From positions 1 to 10,397 of the forward strand of contig PTKB01000077.1 in NCBI GenBank assembly GCA_002937555.1: a DNA stretch of 10,397 nucleotides, in the 5' to 3' direction. Source of the DNA: Alphaproteobacteria bacterium MarineAlpha10_Bin2 (lineage in GTDB: Bacteria; Pseudomonadota; Alphaproteobacteria; UBA828). Under the pieces are notes generated by a model, which saw nothing but the letters and a program-made list of their open reading frames with translations, ran no database searches and was not told where the DNA came from. Made by a program: the position numbers and the translations under genes. Below are positions 1 to 7,171 of this stretch, piece after piece; position 1 is the first letter of the stretch; the number at the start of each line of letters is the position of its first letter.

Positions 1-47
1 TTGGCTTCTTCGCGGAGGCTATCGCGCGCGACCTAAATCTTCGTTAA
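1..47 (+). CDS. Possible C-terminal end of an unidentified protein (partial)
   Basis: One plus-strand frame is open from the window edge to a TAA at 45-47 and reads GFFAEAIARDLNLR before the stop. Its mix of residues looks like an ordinary amphipathic protein end, and it stops 10 bases before the convergent aldolase gene, a typical tail-to-tail spacing. Fifteen codons are too few to name a family. The other two plus frames also close within 60 bases, so the choice of frame is an inference. Low confidence. Confidence 0.3.
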   Translation, partial: GFFAEAIARDLNLR

Positions 48-57
48 GGCGGGTCCT

Positions 58-876
58 TTAGCGGCGTTTGCGGTGCGGCGCGTTGGCCCGTTTCGGGCGT
101 TTCGGCAGCTTGTCGCGGAAGCCGCCCACTTGCGCCTGGGCGCTCGCCCCGAGCAGACGGGAATCGCCGCCGGCGATGATGAAATCGAAACCGCGTTCGA
201 AGGTCCAATTGAGCGTTTGCCCCGGGCGGATGACGGTGCCGAGTAGTTTGCTGGTCTTGCGCATTTTGCGTTCGGCACGCTCGATCGCGGCAGCCGTTTC
301 GGGATGGGTGAGGTCGAGCATATGGCCGACACTGGCCGAGACATCGGAGGGTCCGAGAAACAGCATGTCGACGCCGTCCACCGCCGCGATTTCCTCGATA
401 TTTTCAATCGCCTCTTCGGTTTCGATCTGGCACATCAAGAGCAATTGCTTGGGCCAAGCCTCTAGATATTCGCCGAGCCGCGCGCCCCAGCGCGAGCAAC
501 GACCGGCATGCGGCGCGACGCCCCGGATGCCAACCGTCGGATAGCGGCAGGCGTCGACGGCGGCGCGCGCCTCTTCGGCGTTTTGCACATAGGGCACGAT
601 CACGCCCATCACGCCGATATCGAGCGCCCGCTTGATATAAACAGGATCGTTCCACGGCACGCGCATCATCGGCGTCGGTCCGGCCTCACCGACCGCCTGC
701 ATCAGCGAAATCGCATTGAGAAAATCGCCCGGACCATGTTCATGATCCAAAATGACGGCGTCGTAGCCGGCATTGGCCACAATTTCCGCGGCGATTGGGC
801 TGCCCATCGAAAGCCAGGCACCGATCGCAGGTTCGCCTTTGAGAAGTTTTCTCTTGCACGTGTTCACTATCGCCAT
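58..876 (-). CDS. HpcH/HpaI family class II aldolase
   Basis: The 272-residue protein belongs to the HpcH/HpaI family of metal-dependent class II pyruvate aldolases, which split or form carbon-carbon bonds in 2-keto-3-deoxy type acids in the cytoplasm. Visible family motifs are D44-H-E-H47 (catalytic His of HpaI), R72 in MMRVPWN (binds pyruvate carboxylate), E152 in QIETEEA and D178 in GPSDVS (metal ligands), on a (beta/alpha)8 pattern. Length is normal (about 250-270). The C-terminus ends in a lysine/arginine-rich tail (residues 259-272) that looks non-catalytic. The ATG at 876 is chosen because GGAG lies about 10 bases upstream and family members start near this point; an in-frame ATG at 927 would add 17 poorly folded residues. 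A MarR-type regulator is divergent, suggesting substrate-induced expression. The exact substrate cannot be read from the sequence; citrate lyase beta-like or hydroxyheptenedioate aldolase labels are both possible. Confidence 0.9.
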   Translation of the reverse strand: MAIVNTCKRKLLKGEPAIGAWLSMGSPIAAEIVANAGYDAVILDHEHGPGDFLNAISLMQAVGEAGPTPMMRVPWNDPVYIKRALDIGVMGVIVPYVQNAEEARAAVDACRYPTVGIRGVAPHAGRCSRWGARLGEYLEAWPKQLLLMCQIETEEAIENIEEIAAVDGVDMLFLGPSDVSASVGHMLDLTHPETAAAIERAERKMRKTSKLLGTVIRPGQTLNWTFERGFDFIIAGGDSRLLGASAQAQVGGFRDKLPKRPKRANAPHRKRR

Positions 877-903
877 CGAACAATATCTCCAAATATCGGG
901 TTG

Positions 904-922
904 AGGCTCGGGCGCAGAGCCT
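904..922. promoter_or_regulatory. Inverted repeat in the aldolase/MarR gap (candidate operator 1)
   Basis: AGGCTC (904-909) and GAGCCT (917-922) form perfect 6-base arms with a 7-base spacer. It lies 28 bases upstream of the aldolase start, between divergent genes. MarR dimers usually bind such dyads of about 16-20 bases near their own promoters. That this is the operator is an inference. Confidence 0.35.
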
Positions 923-940
923 AACACGCACCACGGTTAG
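921..940. promoter_or_regulatory. Inverted repeat in the aldolase/MarR gap (candidate operator 2)
   Basis: CTAAC (921-925) and GTTAG (936-940) are perfect 5-base arms around a 10-base spacer, so the half-sites are about one and a half helical turns apart. It abuts candidate operator 1, sharing two bases with it. No convincing -35/-10 pair is visible for either divergent gene. Short arms mean a chance occurrence is possible. Confidence 0.3.
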
Positions 941-1023
941 CCCAAAGCCCGCCACGTTGTTTTGACGCCCGAGCGGGAGTAGGTTTCTTGTATCCGTTGG
1001 TCCAGGTGTAACAAAGGCTCACC

Positions 1024-1506
1024 GTGGCATATCAGATATCGCGCAGGCATCCGGGTCCGGCCGGAACGGAAGACGGCGGCTCGAATTTCGTCATTGAAGA
1101 CAGCACGTCTCAGTTGGTGAGCGTCGCGGCGCGTCTGTTTGCCCGCGCGCTGCAATCGCGCTTTGCCGAGCATGATGTGAGCGCCGGACAATGGCCGTTG
1201 CTGCTCTATCTGTGGGAGCAAGACGGCCTCAGCCAAAAACAGCTCAGCCGGCGCGTCCAAATCGAGGAGCCGACCACGACGCGGACCCTCGACCGCATGG
1301 AACGCGACGGGCTGGTGCGCCGCGAACGCGACAAGAGCGACCGGCGGCGCATCAATGTCTATCTCACCGAGCGCGGCAACCTGTTGCGCGATGAATTGGT
1401 GCCTTACGCGCAAGAAGTTAATGCGCTCGCGACCCATGGCCTGTCGGAGCAAGACAAGGCCAAGATCAATTCCCTCCTGACCTATATGATCGCGCGCCTC
1501 GACTGA
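1024..1506 (+). CDS. MarR family transcriptional regulator
   Basis: This 160-residue cytoplasmic protein is a MarR-type winged helix-turn-helix DNA-binding regulator, normally a dimer released from DNA by a small phenolic or carboxylic ligand. The core runs from about residue 52 to 118: helix-turn-helix around LSQKQLSRRVQI (69-80), recognition helix EEPTTTRTLDRMERDGLV (81-98), and wing with the family signature DKSDRRRINVYLTERG (103-118). Long flanking helices (26-50 and 120-159) would form the dimer interface. The start is a GTG at 1024 with AAAGG six bases before it. The first 22 residues are poorly structured, so a later start is not excluded. It is divergent from the aldolase with a 147-base gap holding two dyads, so it probably represses the aldolase and itself; this is inference from layout. 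The ligand is unknown. Confidence 0.92.
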   Translation: MAYQISRRHPGPAGTEDGGSNFVIEDSTSQLVSVAARLFARALQSRFAEHDVSAGQWPLLLYLWEQDGLSQKQLSRRVQIEEPTTTRTLDRMERDGLVRRERDKSDRRRINVYLTERGNLLRDELVPYAQEVNALATHGLSEQDKAKINSLLTYMIARLD

Positions 1507-1544
1507 TCCGCAACGGCCAATTAATCGGCAAGTTTACACTATGT

Positions 1545-1564
1545 TTAGAATCCCTCTGTTCTAA
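1545..1564. promoter_or_regulatory. AT-rich palindrome upstream of the hypothetical gene
   Basis: TTAGAA (1545-1550) and TTCTAA (1559-1564) are perfect 6-base arms with an 8-base spacer, in an AT-rich patch of an otherwise GC-rich region. A TAGAAT that could serve as a -10 box overlaps the left arm at 1546-1551, but no good -35 partner is seen. It is not GC-rich and lacks a following T-run, so it is not a terminator. It may be an operator for the gene starting at 1640. Confidence 0.3.
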
Positions 1565-1639
1565 TGGGTTGGCGCATATGCCCGCCGCGAAGCCACCGGC
1601 ATGCGGGAAGCAACGCCCTGAGCAGAAAGGATTGGCGCC

Positions 1640-2092
1640 ATGTTGCGAGCGATCGACGTGATCGGCGAGCCCAAGACTCCGATCGAGTTAAACTCGTTGG
1701 AGGTCGATAACACCGGCGCCGTTTTCCAGCGGGCGCCCAAGTATCCGCTGTCTTTTCATTTTACCTGGCGTGACTGCAATTTCGAAGGCTTGGTCGACCA
1801 GGTGAACGGGCAGATGACTCTTGAGTTGAGCTTGAATTTGGGTGATGTGCCGTTTAGCGCCGAAGATGCCGCGAAACGGAGTAAATGGACGGCGATAATT
1901 TGCAACACCGAAACGCCGGAGAGCGGCAATTTGCGAATCACCCGTGACAGTTCGGCGGTGCTCTCGAAAACCGTCAATTTGCCCGATATGAACGGTTTCA
2001 CGGCGGACGGATTCGTGACCAATACCGCGTTGATGGTGTTGTCGCTCGCGCCCTATCTCGATTTGATCGCCCAAATCAACGACGCGGCATAA
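1640..2092 (+). CDS. Hypothetical protein, 150 residues
   Basis: I do not recognise this protein. It has a clear ribosome binding site (GAAAGGA, 8 bases before the ATG), codon use like its neighbours, and no signal peptide, membrane segment or cysteine motif (only two cysteines, in RDCNF and AIICN), so it is probably cytoplasmic. The first part (residues 10-45) and the middle (58-110) look like beta strands. The C-terminal part, from about 127 to 150, looks like an amphipathic helix (TNTALMVLSLAPYLDLIAQI). A strand-rich core followed by a hydrophobic C-terminal helix recalls the YbjN / type III chaperone-like fold, but there is no diagnostic motif and this is a weak guess. It follows the MarR gene on the same strand after 133 bases and converges on the LysM gene with a 13-base gap, so it is probably its own transcription unit. 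Confidence 0.75.
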   Translation: MLRAIDVIGEPKTPIELNSLEVDNTGAVFQRAPKYPLSFHFTWRDCNFEGLVDQVNGQMTLELSLNLGDVPFSAEDAAKRSKWTAIICNTETPESGNLRITRDSSAVLSKTVNLPDMNGFTADGFVTNTALMVLSLAPYLDLIAQINDAA

Positions 2093-2105
2093 GCCGTTCG
2101 AAGCC

Positions 2106-3566
2106 TCAGTTCAGCACCGGCAAGGTTAGAATTTGGCCGGGAAATATCATGCCCGGGTCGAGAATTTGCGCCCGGTTAGCGCCGTAGATCTCCGAATAGT
2201 AAATGCCGCCACCATAGGCGCGTCGGGCGATCCGCCACAGGCTGTTGCCGGGCTGAACCACGACCAAGGCATCGCCCAGCAGAAGCTCTTCGGGGCGCGC
2301 CCGGCTTATCGGCGTCTCGATGCGGGCGAGAACGATTCCCGTCTCATCGACCTTGTCGATGCGCAAGCGGTGCTGGCCGGGCAGAACTTCTTCCTCGGGG
2401 CTGAGTTGCCAATCGCCTTCCGCGCTGGCCCGGGTGCTGCCGACATATTCGTCGTCCACATAAACATTTACCACGGCGTTGGGCTCGGTGCGCCCGGCCA
2501 GAGTGACGTCGCCCTCGGCATCGTAATCGACGCTGCGAATGGAGACCTCGGCCTCATCGCCGATTCCCTCGCCGCCGACTTCGGGGCTTTGCAGAATGCG
2601 GCTTGGGCCATCGCCTTCGCGCTCGACCAGAATCGCGATCACGCCCTCTTCGGCTTTCTCTGCAACCGGAGGCGCGCTTGCGGATTCGGGCTGCGTCGCC
2701 GGGCTCTCGGGCGCGGCCGGTTGCGTCGTGTCCGCAGCCTCGGCGACGAGTGTTGCGGCCTCGGCGACGGAAGTTGTTGCCTCGGCGACGGGTGTTGCTG
2801 CCTCGGCGACGGGTGTTGGGGTTTCGTCGACGGGCGTTTCAGCCTCGGCAACCGCCACCGTGGTCACAGGTTTATGCCGCGGCACCGGCACTGAAAGCAC
2901 GACAACCTGCTTGGATTGCATGCGATCGCCGTTCGGCAATTCATGAACCAGGGAAAGCTCTCGATCGCCGCCTCCGAGGCTTTTCTCCGGCACCAGCACC
3001 CATTCGCCGCGTTTGTCGGCATGTACCGAGCCGAGCGGAATACCATCATCCAAAACCGTCACTTCCGCGCCCGGCTCCGCACGGCCCGCGATGACGGCCC
3101 GGCCACTCGGCGACACCCGAACCACGTCGAAACTGGGCGGCGTCACCGCCGGCGCTGGCGGCGTGGCATCGGGCGCCGCTTCGGCCGCCTCTTCGGGCGC
3201 GGCGCGCGCGACGGAGGGTTCTTCCTGTACGCGAACCGCCTCTTCCGGCTTCACCTGCTCGGTATCCCGGGCTTCTTCCTTGGGCGCGATTTTCGGCTGG
3301 TCGCTCACCGGTTGGACGGTCTCGGACTGAACACTTGCCGTCTCGGCGCTTGCGGGCTGGACAGTTTCGGATTGGGAGCTTTGCGTCTCAGCGCTTTCGG
3401 GCGCCGCATCTTGCTTGGCGGCAGGCGCGGAATTGCTATCCACGGAAGCGGTGCGGGGTGGCGCGCCGTCCTCGTCATCGCCGCCCGGGAGGAAAACGCC
3501 GAGCACAACGCCAACGATGACCGCTACCAGAACGATCAGCATCAAGGCTCTTAAGTTGCGCTTCAC
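2106..3566 (-). CDS. Membrane-anchored LysM protein with Ig-like modules
   Basis: The 486-residue protein appears to be a cell-envelope protein that binds peptidoglycan. Residues 1-6 are basic (MKRNLR) and 8-26 form one hydrophobic segment, an uncleaved anchor or signal. Residues 30-145 are low-complexity Ala/Pro/Glu/Ser with a repeated SETVQP motif. Two similar Ig-like modules follow, at about 145-226 and 341-420, each with a GR-x-EP-x-A-x-V pattern. They are separated by a Val-Ala-Glu-Ala-rich linker that includes a tandem repeat. The C-terminus (434-484) is one LysM domain: VVVQPGNSLWRIARR, then YGANRAQILDPGMIFPGQIL. The start is GTG at 3566 with GAGG four bases upstream; it gives the positive residues before the membrane helix. 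An ATG eight codons later is possible. It lies 77 bases after the diheme cytochrome gene on the same strand and may be co-transcribed. The long charged linker suits spanning the periplasm to reach the wall. No catalytic domain is visible. Confidence 0.88.
   Translation of the reverse strand: MKRNLRALMLIVLVAVIVGVVLGVFLPGGDDEDGAPPRTASVDSNSAPAAKQDAAPESAETQSSQSETVQPASAETASVQSETVQPVSDQPKIAPKEEARDTEQVKPEEAVRVQEEPSVARAAPEEAAEAAPDATPPAPAVTPPSFDVVRVSPSGRAVIAGRAEPGAEVTVLDDGIPLGSVHADKRGEWVLVPEKSLGGGDRELSLVHELPNGDRMQSKQVVVLSVPVPRHKPVTTVAVAEAETPVDETPTPVAEAATPVAEATTSVAEAATLVAEAADTTQPAAPESPATQPESASAPPVAEKAEEGVIAILVEREGDGPSRILQSPEVGGEGIGDEAEVSIRSVDYDAEGDVTLAGRTEPNAVVNVYVDDEYVGSTRASAEGDWQLSPEEEVLPGQHRLRIDKVDETGIVLARIETPISRARPEELLLGDALVVVQPGNSLWRIARRAYGGGIYYSEIYGANRAQILDPGMIFPGQILTLPVLN
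2737..2841 (-). repeat. 21-bp in-frame tandem repeat, five units
   Basis: Five consecutive 21-base units begin with gcctcggcgacg or a close variant on the plus strand, at 2737, 2758, 2779, 2800 and 2821. Units 3 and 4 differ only in their last two bases, and unit 5 is the most diverged. They encode heptads close to (A/T)(T/A)xVAEA inside the linker of the LysM protein, so unit loss or gain would keep the reading frame. A sixth very degenerate unit may follow at 2842. Confidence 0.85.
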
Positions 3567-3643
3567 GGGGCCTCGCGATTCGTCGCGCGAAAAACCGAAC
3601 TATACCATCAGCGCCGGGCGCAACAAGGCATCAAGGGATGGAG

Positions 3644-4579
3644 CTACCATTCGTCATATTCGGAACTGACGGCGCGGCGCTTGGCAGGCCGTACCGCATG
3701 GCGGATCGCCGGAACCGATTTGAGATAGGCCGCGATGGCCTGCAAATCCTCTTTGCTCAAATGGCGCAAGCCGTCTTCGATGACATCGCGCATTTCGCCT
3801 TGCACATCATCGCCGTCCGGCTTCAAGCCGCTCTGAAAAAAGAAGACGAAATCGCCTACCGACCAATCGCCGATACCGGTTTCCGTGTCCGGCGTGATAT
3901 TTGGCACCGTGCCGCCGGGACCATAACGCGTTCCGGCCAGCGGCTGGGCGCGTTTCAGCCCGCCCACCATATTGCGCGGGGTGTGGCATTCGGCGCAGTG
4001 GCCGAGCACGTCGACGAGGTAGCGGCCGCGCTGTTCCACAGCCGACAATGCCGGTGCCGGTTCCGCTTCGCCGGAGGAGAAAAACAGCCAGCGCCAGGGA
4101 TATATCGAAAACCGCCATGAGAAGGGAAAGCGTAATTCGTGGTCACGGTTTTCCTGGCGCACCGGCGCGGCGGTGAACAGGTATGCCTTGATATCCAGCA
4201 TGTCCTGACGCCGCATGGCACTGTAAGAGGCGAAGGGAAAGGCGGGATAATAGGTCGTACCGTCAGGCGATTCGCCGTGCCGCAAAGCATGGACGAAATC
4301 TTCATCGCTCCAGGCGCCGATGCCGGTCTCGGGATCCGGCGTGATGTTGGAGGAATAGAAATTGCCGTAGGGCGATTCAATCGCGCGCCCGCCGGCCAAG
4401 AACGCGCCCTTGCCGTCTTTTTGCGTGTGACAGCTGATGCAGCCGGCGGCGCGCACTAAATATTCGCCGTGCGCCGCATCGGCCGTTTCGGCACGTGCCA
4501 TTCCGGGATCGGCGGCGCTGAGCGCAATCACCGCCAGCGCCGCGTAAATCGACCAAGCTTTCAGCCGCCCAAGCGTCAT
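3644..4579 (-). CDS. Diheme c-type cytochrome
   Basis: This 311-residue protein is an exported electron carrier with two class I cytochrome c domains. A signal peptide (residues 1-30, hydrophobic 11-21, likely cleaved after ARA) sends it to the periplasm. Heme attachment motifs are C47-I-S-C-H51 and C195-A-E-C-H199. Each domain also has the NITPDxETGIGxW signature (78-90 and 227-239) known from the cytochrome subunits of membrane alcohol and gluconate dehydrogenases. Likely axial methionines are M122 and M263. Unlike those three-heme subunits it has only two hemes and no C-terminal anchor, and no dehydrogenase subunit lies beside it. The segment FSWRFSIYPWRWLFFSSG (153-170) between the domains is aromatic and could touch the membrane. 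The ATG at 4579 has only a weak Shine-Dalgarno match. The gene follows the cytochrome c' gene by 43 bases, so the two are probably one operon. The electron donor is unknown. Confidence 0.9.
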   Translation of the reverse strand: MTLGRLKAWSIYAALAVIALSAADPGMARAETADAAHGEYLVRAAGCISCHTQKDGKGAFLAGGRAIESPYGNFYSSNITPDPETGIGAWSDEDFVHALRHGESPDGTTYYPAFPFASYSAMRRQDMLDIKAYLFTAAPVRQENRDHELRFPFSWRFSIYPWRWLFFSSGEAEPAPALSAVEQRGRYLVDVLGHCAECHTPRNMVGGLKRAQPLAGTRYGPGGTVPNITPDTETGIGDWSVGDFVFFFQSGLKPDGDDVQGEMRDVIEDGLRHLSKEDLQAIAAYLKSVPAIRHAVRPAKRRAVSSEYDEW

Positions 4580-4622
4580 TGCTCAGACGGCGGCCAAGAA
4601 AATGGGGGCGGGAGAACGCCGC

Positions 4623-5090
4623 CTATTTCTTTTTGCGAAATGGCTCGTGACAGCCTCCGCAAGCTTTGCCGCCCCCGCCGGCGGCCGCACCGACAGCAGC
4701 CATATCGCCGGAACCGGCAGCGGCCGCGAGCTCGTCCGCAGCCGTTTTCAAGGCATTTGCCGCACCCTCGAATTTAGCCCAATCCTGCCAGATCGACGGC
4801 AGGGCGGCGGTATCGCCGGAGCCGCTTCCTTGGGGAAAACTATCTAATATCATCGCCGCGCTGTTTGAAATCGCCTGGGCATTTGCGGCGATGTGCCCAC
4901 CATAGGATGTCTCGCCCTTCAGGACGCTGAAAATGTTGGTGATGTGAGCGGCGTTGGCGACCATCACCTGCTTGCGGTACTTAATGACGTTCGCGGCGTC
5001 GTCGGCGGCCGCCACGGGCGGCGACAGCGACGTGATACCGACCGCTCCCGCGAGCAACAGCGCCAAGGTTAGTCCGGATAAGCGAAACAT
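4623..5090 (-). CDS. Cytochrome c'/c556 family protein
   Basis: The 155-residue precursor is a monoheme class II cytochrome c, a four-helix bundle with heme attached near the C-terminus. A signal peptide covers residues 1-29 (hydrophobic core 5-17, cleavage near VAA-AD), so it acts in the periplasm. The heme site is C144-G-G-C-H148 followed by EPFRKKK, as in the family. The first helix of the mature part, IKYRKQVMVANAAHI, carries M43 where low-spin c556 types have their sixth ligand, so electron transfer is more likely than gas binding; this is inference. A glycine/alanine-rich stretch (125-142) before the heme motif is unusually loose. The ATG at 5090 is chosen because GGAAGGA lies just upstream and it begins the signal peptide directly; an ATG at 5138 would add 16 residues. 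It is first in a minus-strand run with the diheme cytochrome and LysM genes. Confidence 0.9.
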   Translation of the reverse strand: MFRLSGLTLALLLAGAVGITSLSPPVAAADDAANVIKYRKQVMVANAAHITNIFSVLKGETSYGGHIAANAQAISNSAAMILDSFPQGSGSGDTAALPSIWQDWAKFEGAANALKTAADELAAAAGSGDMAAVGAAAGGGGKACGGCHEPFRKKK

Positions 5091-5140
5091 ATTTGTCCTT
5101 CCAATATTACGCGATAAGCGAACGCTAACCGCGGCCACAG

Positions 5141-5172
5141 TCGGGGTAAAGCGGCTTCGCCGGTTGCCCCGA
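5141..5172. other. Stem-loop between the divergent cytochrome and LOG genes
   Basis: TCGGGGTAA (5141-5149) pairs with TTGCCCCGA (5164-5172) with one G-T wobble, and CGGC (5152-5155) pairs with GCCG (5159-5162) around a TTC loop, with a small internal bulge. No T-run follows on either strand, and both flanking genes read away from it, so a terminator role is unlikely. It may be a regulator site or a leader structure. Confidence 0.4.
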
Positions 5173-5254
5173 TCATCTTATCGTGATTGGCGGCGGCGGC
5201 AAAATTGTTCTTCCCCGGCTGGCGCCCGGCGCTGCTGCGTTGTATGACCGGCGC

Positions 5255-5839
5255 ATGAATCGGATCGAGGCGCTGTGCGTCTATTGCGGCTCCAGCAAAG
5301 GCAACGACGCACGCCACGCGGAACTTGCCCGCGCGCTCGGCGGCGAAATTGCGGCGCGCGGTATCACGCTGGTGTATGGCGCCGGCGGCATCGGCTTGAT
5401 GACCGAAGTGGCCGATGCCGTGCTGGCTGCCAAGGGCCAAGTTGTCGGCGTCATCCCGGACCATCTGGCGCGCGCCGAAGTGCAGCATGGCGGGCTCAGC
5501 GAGACCATCCTTGTCCACAGCATGCACCAGCGCAAAGAGATCATGTTCAAACGCGCCGACGCGTTTGCCGTTCTGCCCGGCGGGCTCGGCACGCTCGATG
5601 AGTTTTTCGAGATCTTGACCTGGCGCCAGATCGGGCTGCACGACAAGCCGGTGGTGATTCTCGATTCCGGCGGCTACTGGGCGCCGCTCCGCGCGCTTCT
5701 GGATGCGGTGGTGACGGAAGGCTTCGCCCCGCCCGGGGCGCACGCGCTCTACCATGTAGCCGAAAGCGTCTCAGAGCTGTTCGAGGTCCTGGACGCCACG
5801 CCCGCGCCGGCAATCTCAAAGGTGCCGGAGCGATTTTGA
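5255..5839 (+). CDS. LOG family nucleotide phosphoribohydrolase (lysine decarboxylase-like fold)
   Basis: The 194-residue cytoplasmic protein belongs to the LOG/TIGR00730 family, often mislabelled lysine decarboxylase. Studied members cut nucleoside 5'-monophosphates, including cytokinin riboside monophosphates, into a free base and ribose 5-phosphate. It shows the Rossmann-like start ALCVYCGSSKG (6-16), the glycine turn YGAGGIGLM (41-49), the MHQRKEIM segment (90-97) that holds a catalytic arginine, and the family signature LPGGLGTLDEFFE (107-119). Length is normal. The start is taken at the ATG at 5255 because homologues begin a few residues before the CVYCGSS strand; the frame is open upstream to a GTG at 5183 but those residues look unlike protein. 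No strong Shine-Dalgarno is visible at either start. It precedes icd by 114 bases on the same strand, but icd seems to have its own promoter. Its physiological substrate here is unknown. Confidence 0.92.
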   Translation: MNRIEALCVYCGSSKGNDARHAELARALGGEIAARGITLVYGAGGIGLMTEVADAVLAAKGQVVGVIPDHLARAEVQHGGLSETILVHSMHQRKEIMFKRADAFAVLPGGLGTLDEFFEILTWRQIGLHDKPVVILDSGGYWAPLRALLDAVVTEGFAPPGAHALYHVAESVSELFEVLDATPAPAISKVPERF

Positions 5840-5859
5840 AGCTGTCCGGCGGCGGGGCC

Positions 5860-5887
5860 TTGACCGAATAAGCGCCGGTGTTATGGT
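5860..5887 (+). promoter_or_regulatory. Candidate sigma-70 promoter for icd
   Basis: TTGACC (5860-5865) and TATGGT (5882-5887) match 5 of 6 and 4 of 6 consensus bases and are separated by 16 bases. Transcription would start about 60 bases before the icd ATG, after the LOG stop codon at 5839. No experimental support; the spacing and position are the argument. Confidence 0.45.
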
Positions 5888-5953
5888 GCCGCCGCCGCAT
5901 CCATTCAGTCCGTTTTCCAGCAATTCATTGCCGATATTTCCGGAGGTTTTTAT

Positions 5954-7171
5954 ATGGACAAGATCAAGGTCGCGAACCCCGTTGTGGAGCTTGATGGCGA
6001 CGAGATGACGCGCATCATCTGGGAGTGGATCAAAGAGCGTTTGATCCTTCCCTATCTCGATATCGAGATGAAATATTACGATCTCGGTATGGAATCCCGC
6101 GACCGGACGGACGATCAGATTACCATCGACGCAGCGGAGGCGATCAAGCGCTACGGCGTCGGCATCAAATGCGCCACCATCACGCCGGATGAGACGCGGG
6201 TCGAGGAATTCGGCCTGAAGAAAATGTGGCGCTCGCCGAACGGCACGATCCGCAACATTCTCGGCGGCACGGTGTTCCGCGAGCCCATCGTGTGCAGCAA
6301 TATTCCGCGCCTGGTGCCGGGCTGGACCAAACCCATCGTCATCGGCCGTCATGCCTTCGGCGATCAATACCGCGCCACCGATTTCGTCGTTCCGGGCGCC
6401 GGCAAGCTAACCGTCCGCTTCGAACCCGACGATGGCGGCGATGTAATCGAGCGCAACGTCTTCGATTTCCCTGGCGGCGGCGTGGCGATGACAATGTACA
6501 ATCTCGACGATTCGATACGTGATTTTGCACGCGCCTGCATGGGATTTGCGCTGCGGCGCAAATGGCCACTCTATATGTCGACCAAGAACACAATCCTCAA
6601 AGCCTATGACGGACGCTTCAAGGATCTTTTCGAGGAAGTTTTCGAGAACGAGTATAAGGCCGATTTCGACTCCGCCGGGCTTACCTACGAGCACCGCCTG
6701 ATCGACGATATGGTGGCGGCGGCGATGAAATGGGAAGGCGGCTACGTCTGGGCCTGTAAGAATTATGACGGTGATGTGCAGTCTGATACTGTGGCCCAGG
6801 GCTTCGGCTCGCTCGGGCTGATGACATCGGTGCTGCTGACGCCGGATGGCAACACGGTCGAGGCGGAAGCGGCGCATGGCACGGTGACGCGGCATTACCG
6901 CGCCTATCAGCGCGGCGAGGAAACCTCGACCAACCCGATCGCCTCGATATTTGCCTGGACGCGCGGGCTCAGCCACCGTGCCAAGATGGATGAGAACGAT
7001 GCGCTGGCGCGCTTCGCGCAAACGCTGGAGCGGGTCTGTGTCGCGACCGTCGAAGGCGGCGAGATGACCAAGGATTTGGCGCTCCTCGTGTCGGGCGATA
7101 CCAAATGGCTGAATTCCAAGGATTTTCTCGAGGCCATCGCGCGCAACCTCGAAACCGAAATGGGATTAAAA

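Noticed and set aside
962..993. Promoter for the MarR gene (TTGACG at 962-967)
   Set aside because: The -35 box is good but the nearest acceptable -10 (TTGTAT, 988-993) is 20 bases away; too weak to annotate.
937..1452. Long minus-strand open frame opposite the MarR gene
   Set aside because: It is antisense to a clear MarR-family gene and its protein has no coherent domain; high GC produces such shadows.
2737..2862. CRISPR array
   Set aside because: The units are directly adjacent with no spacers and they encode a protein heptad; this is a coding tandem repeat.
2916..3554. 212-codon plus-strand open frame opposite the LysM gene
   Set aside because: Low-complexity Gly/Arg/Leu-rich shadow of the Ala/Pro/Glu-rich linker and first Ig-like module.
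5101..5190. CGATAAG (5112-5118) and CTTATCG (5177-5183) as a long-range inverted repeat flanked by CCAAT/ATTGG
   Set aside because: About one perfect 7-base match is expected by chance in a stretch this long, and it is not centred on the nearby stem-loop.
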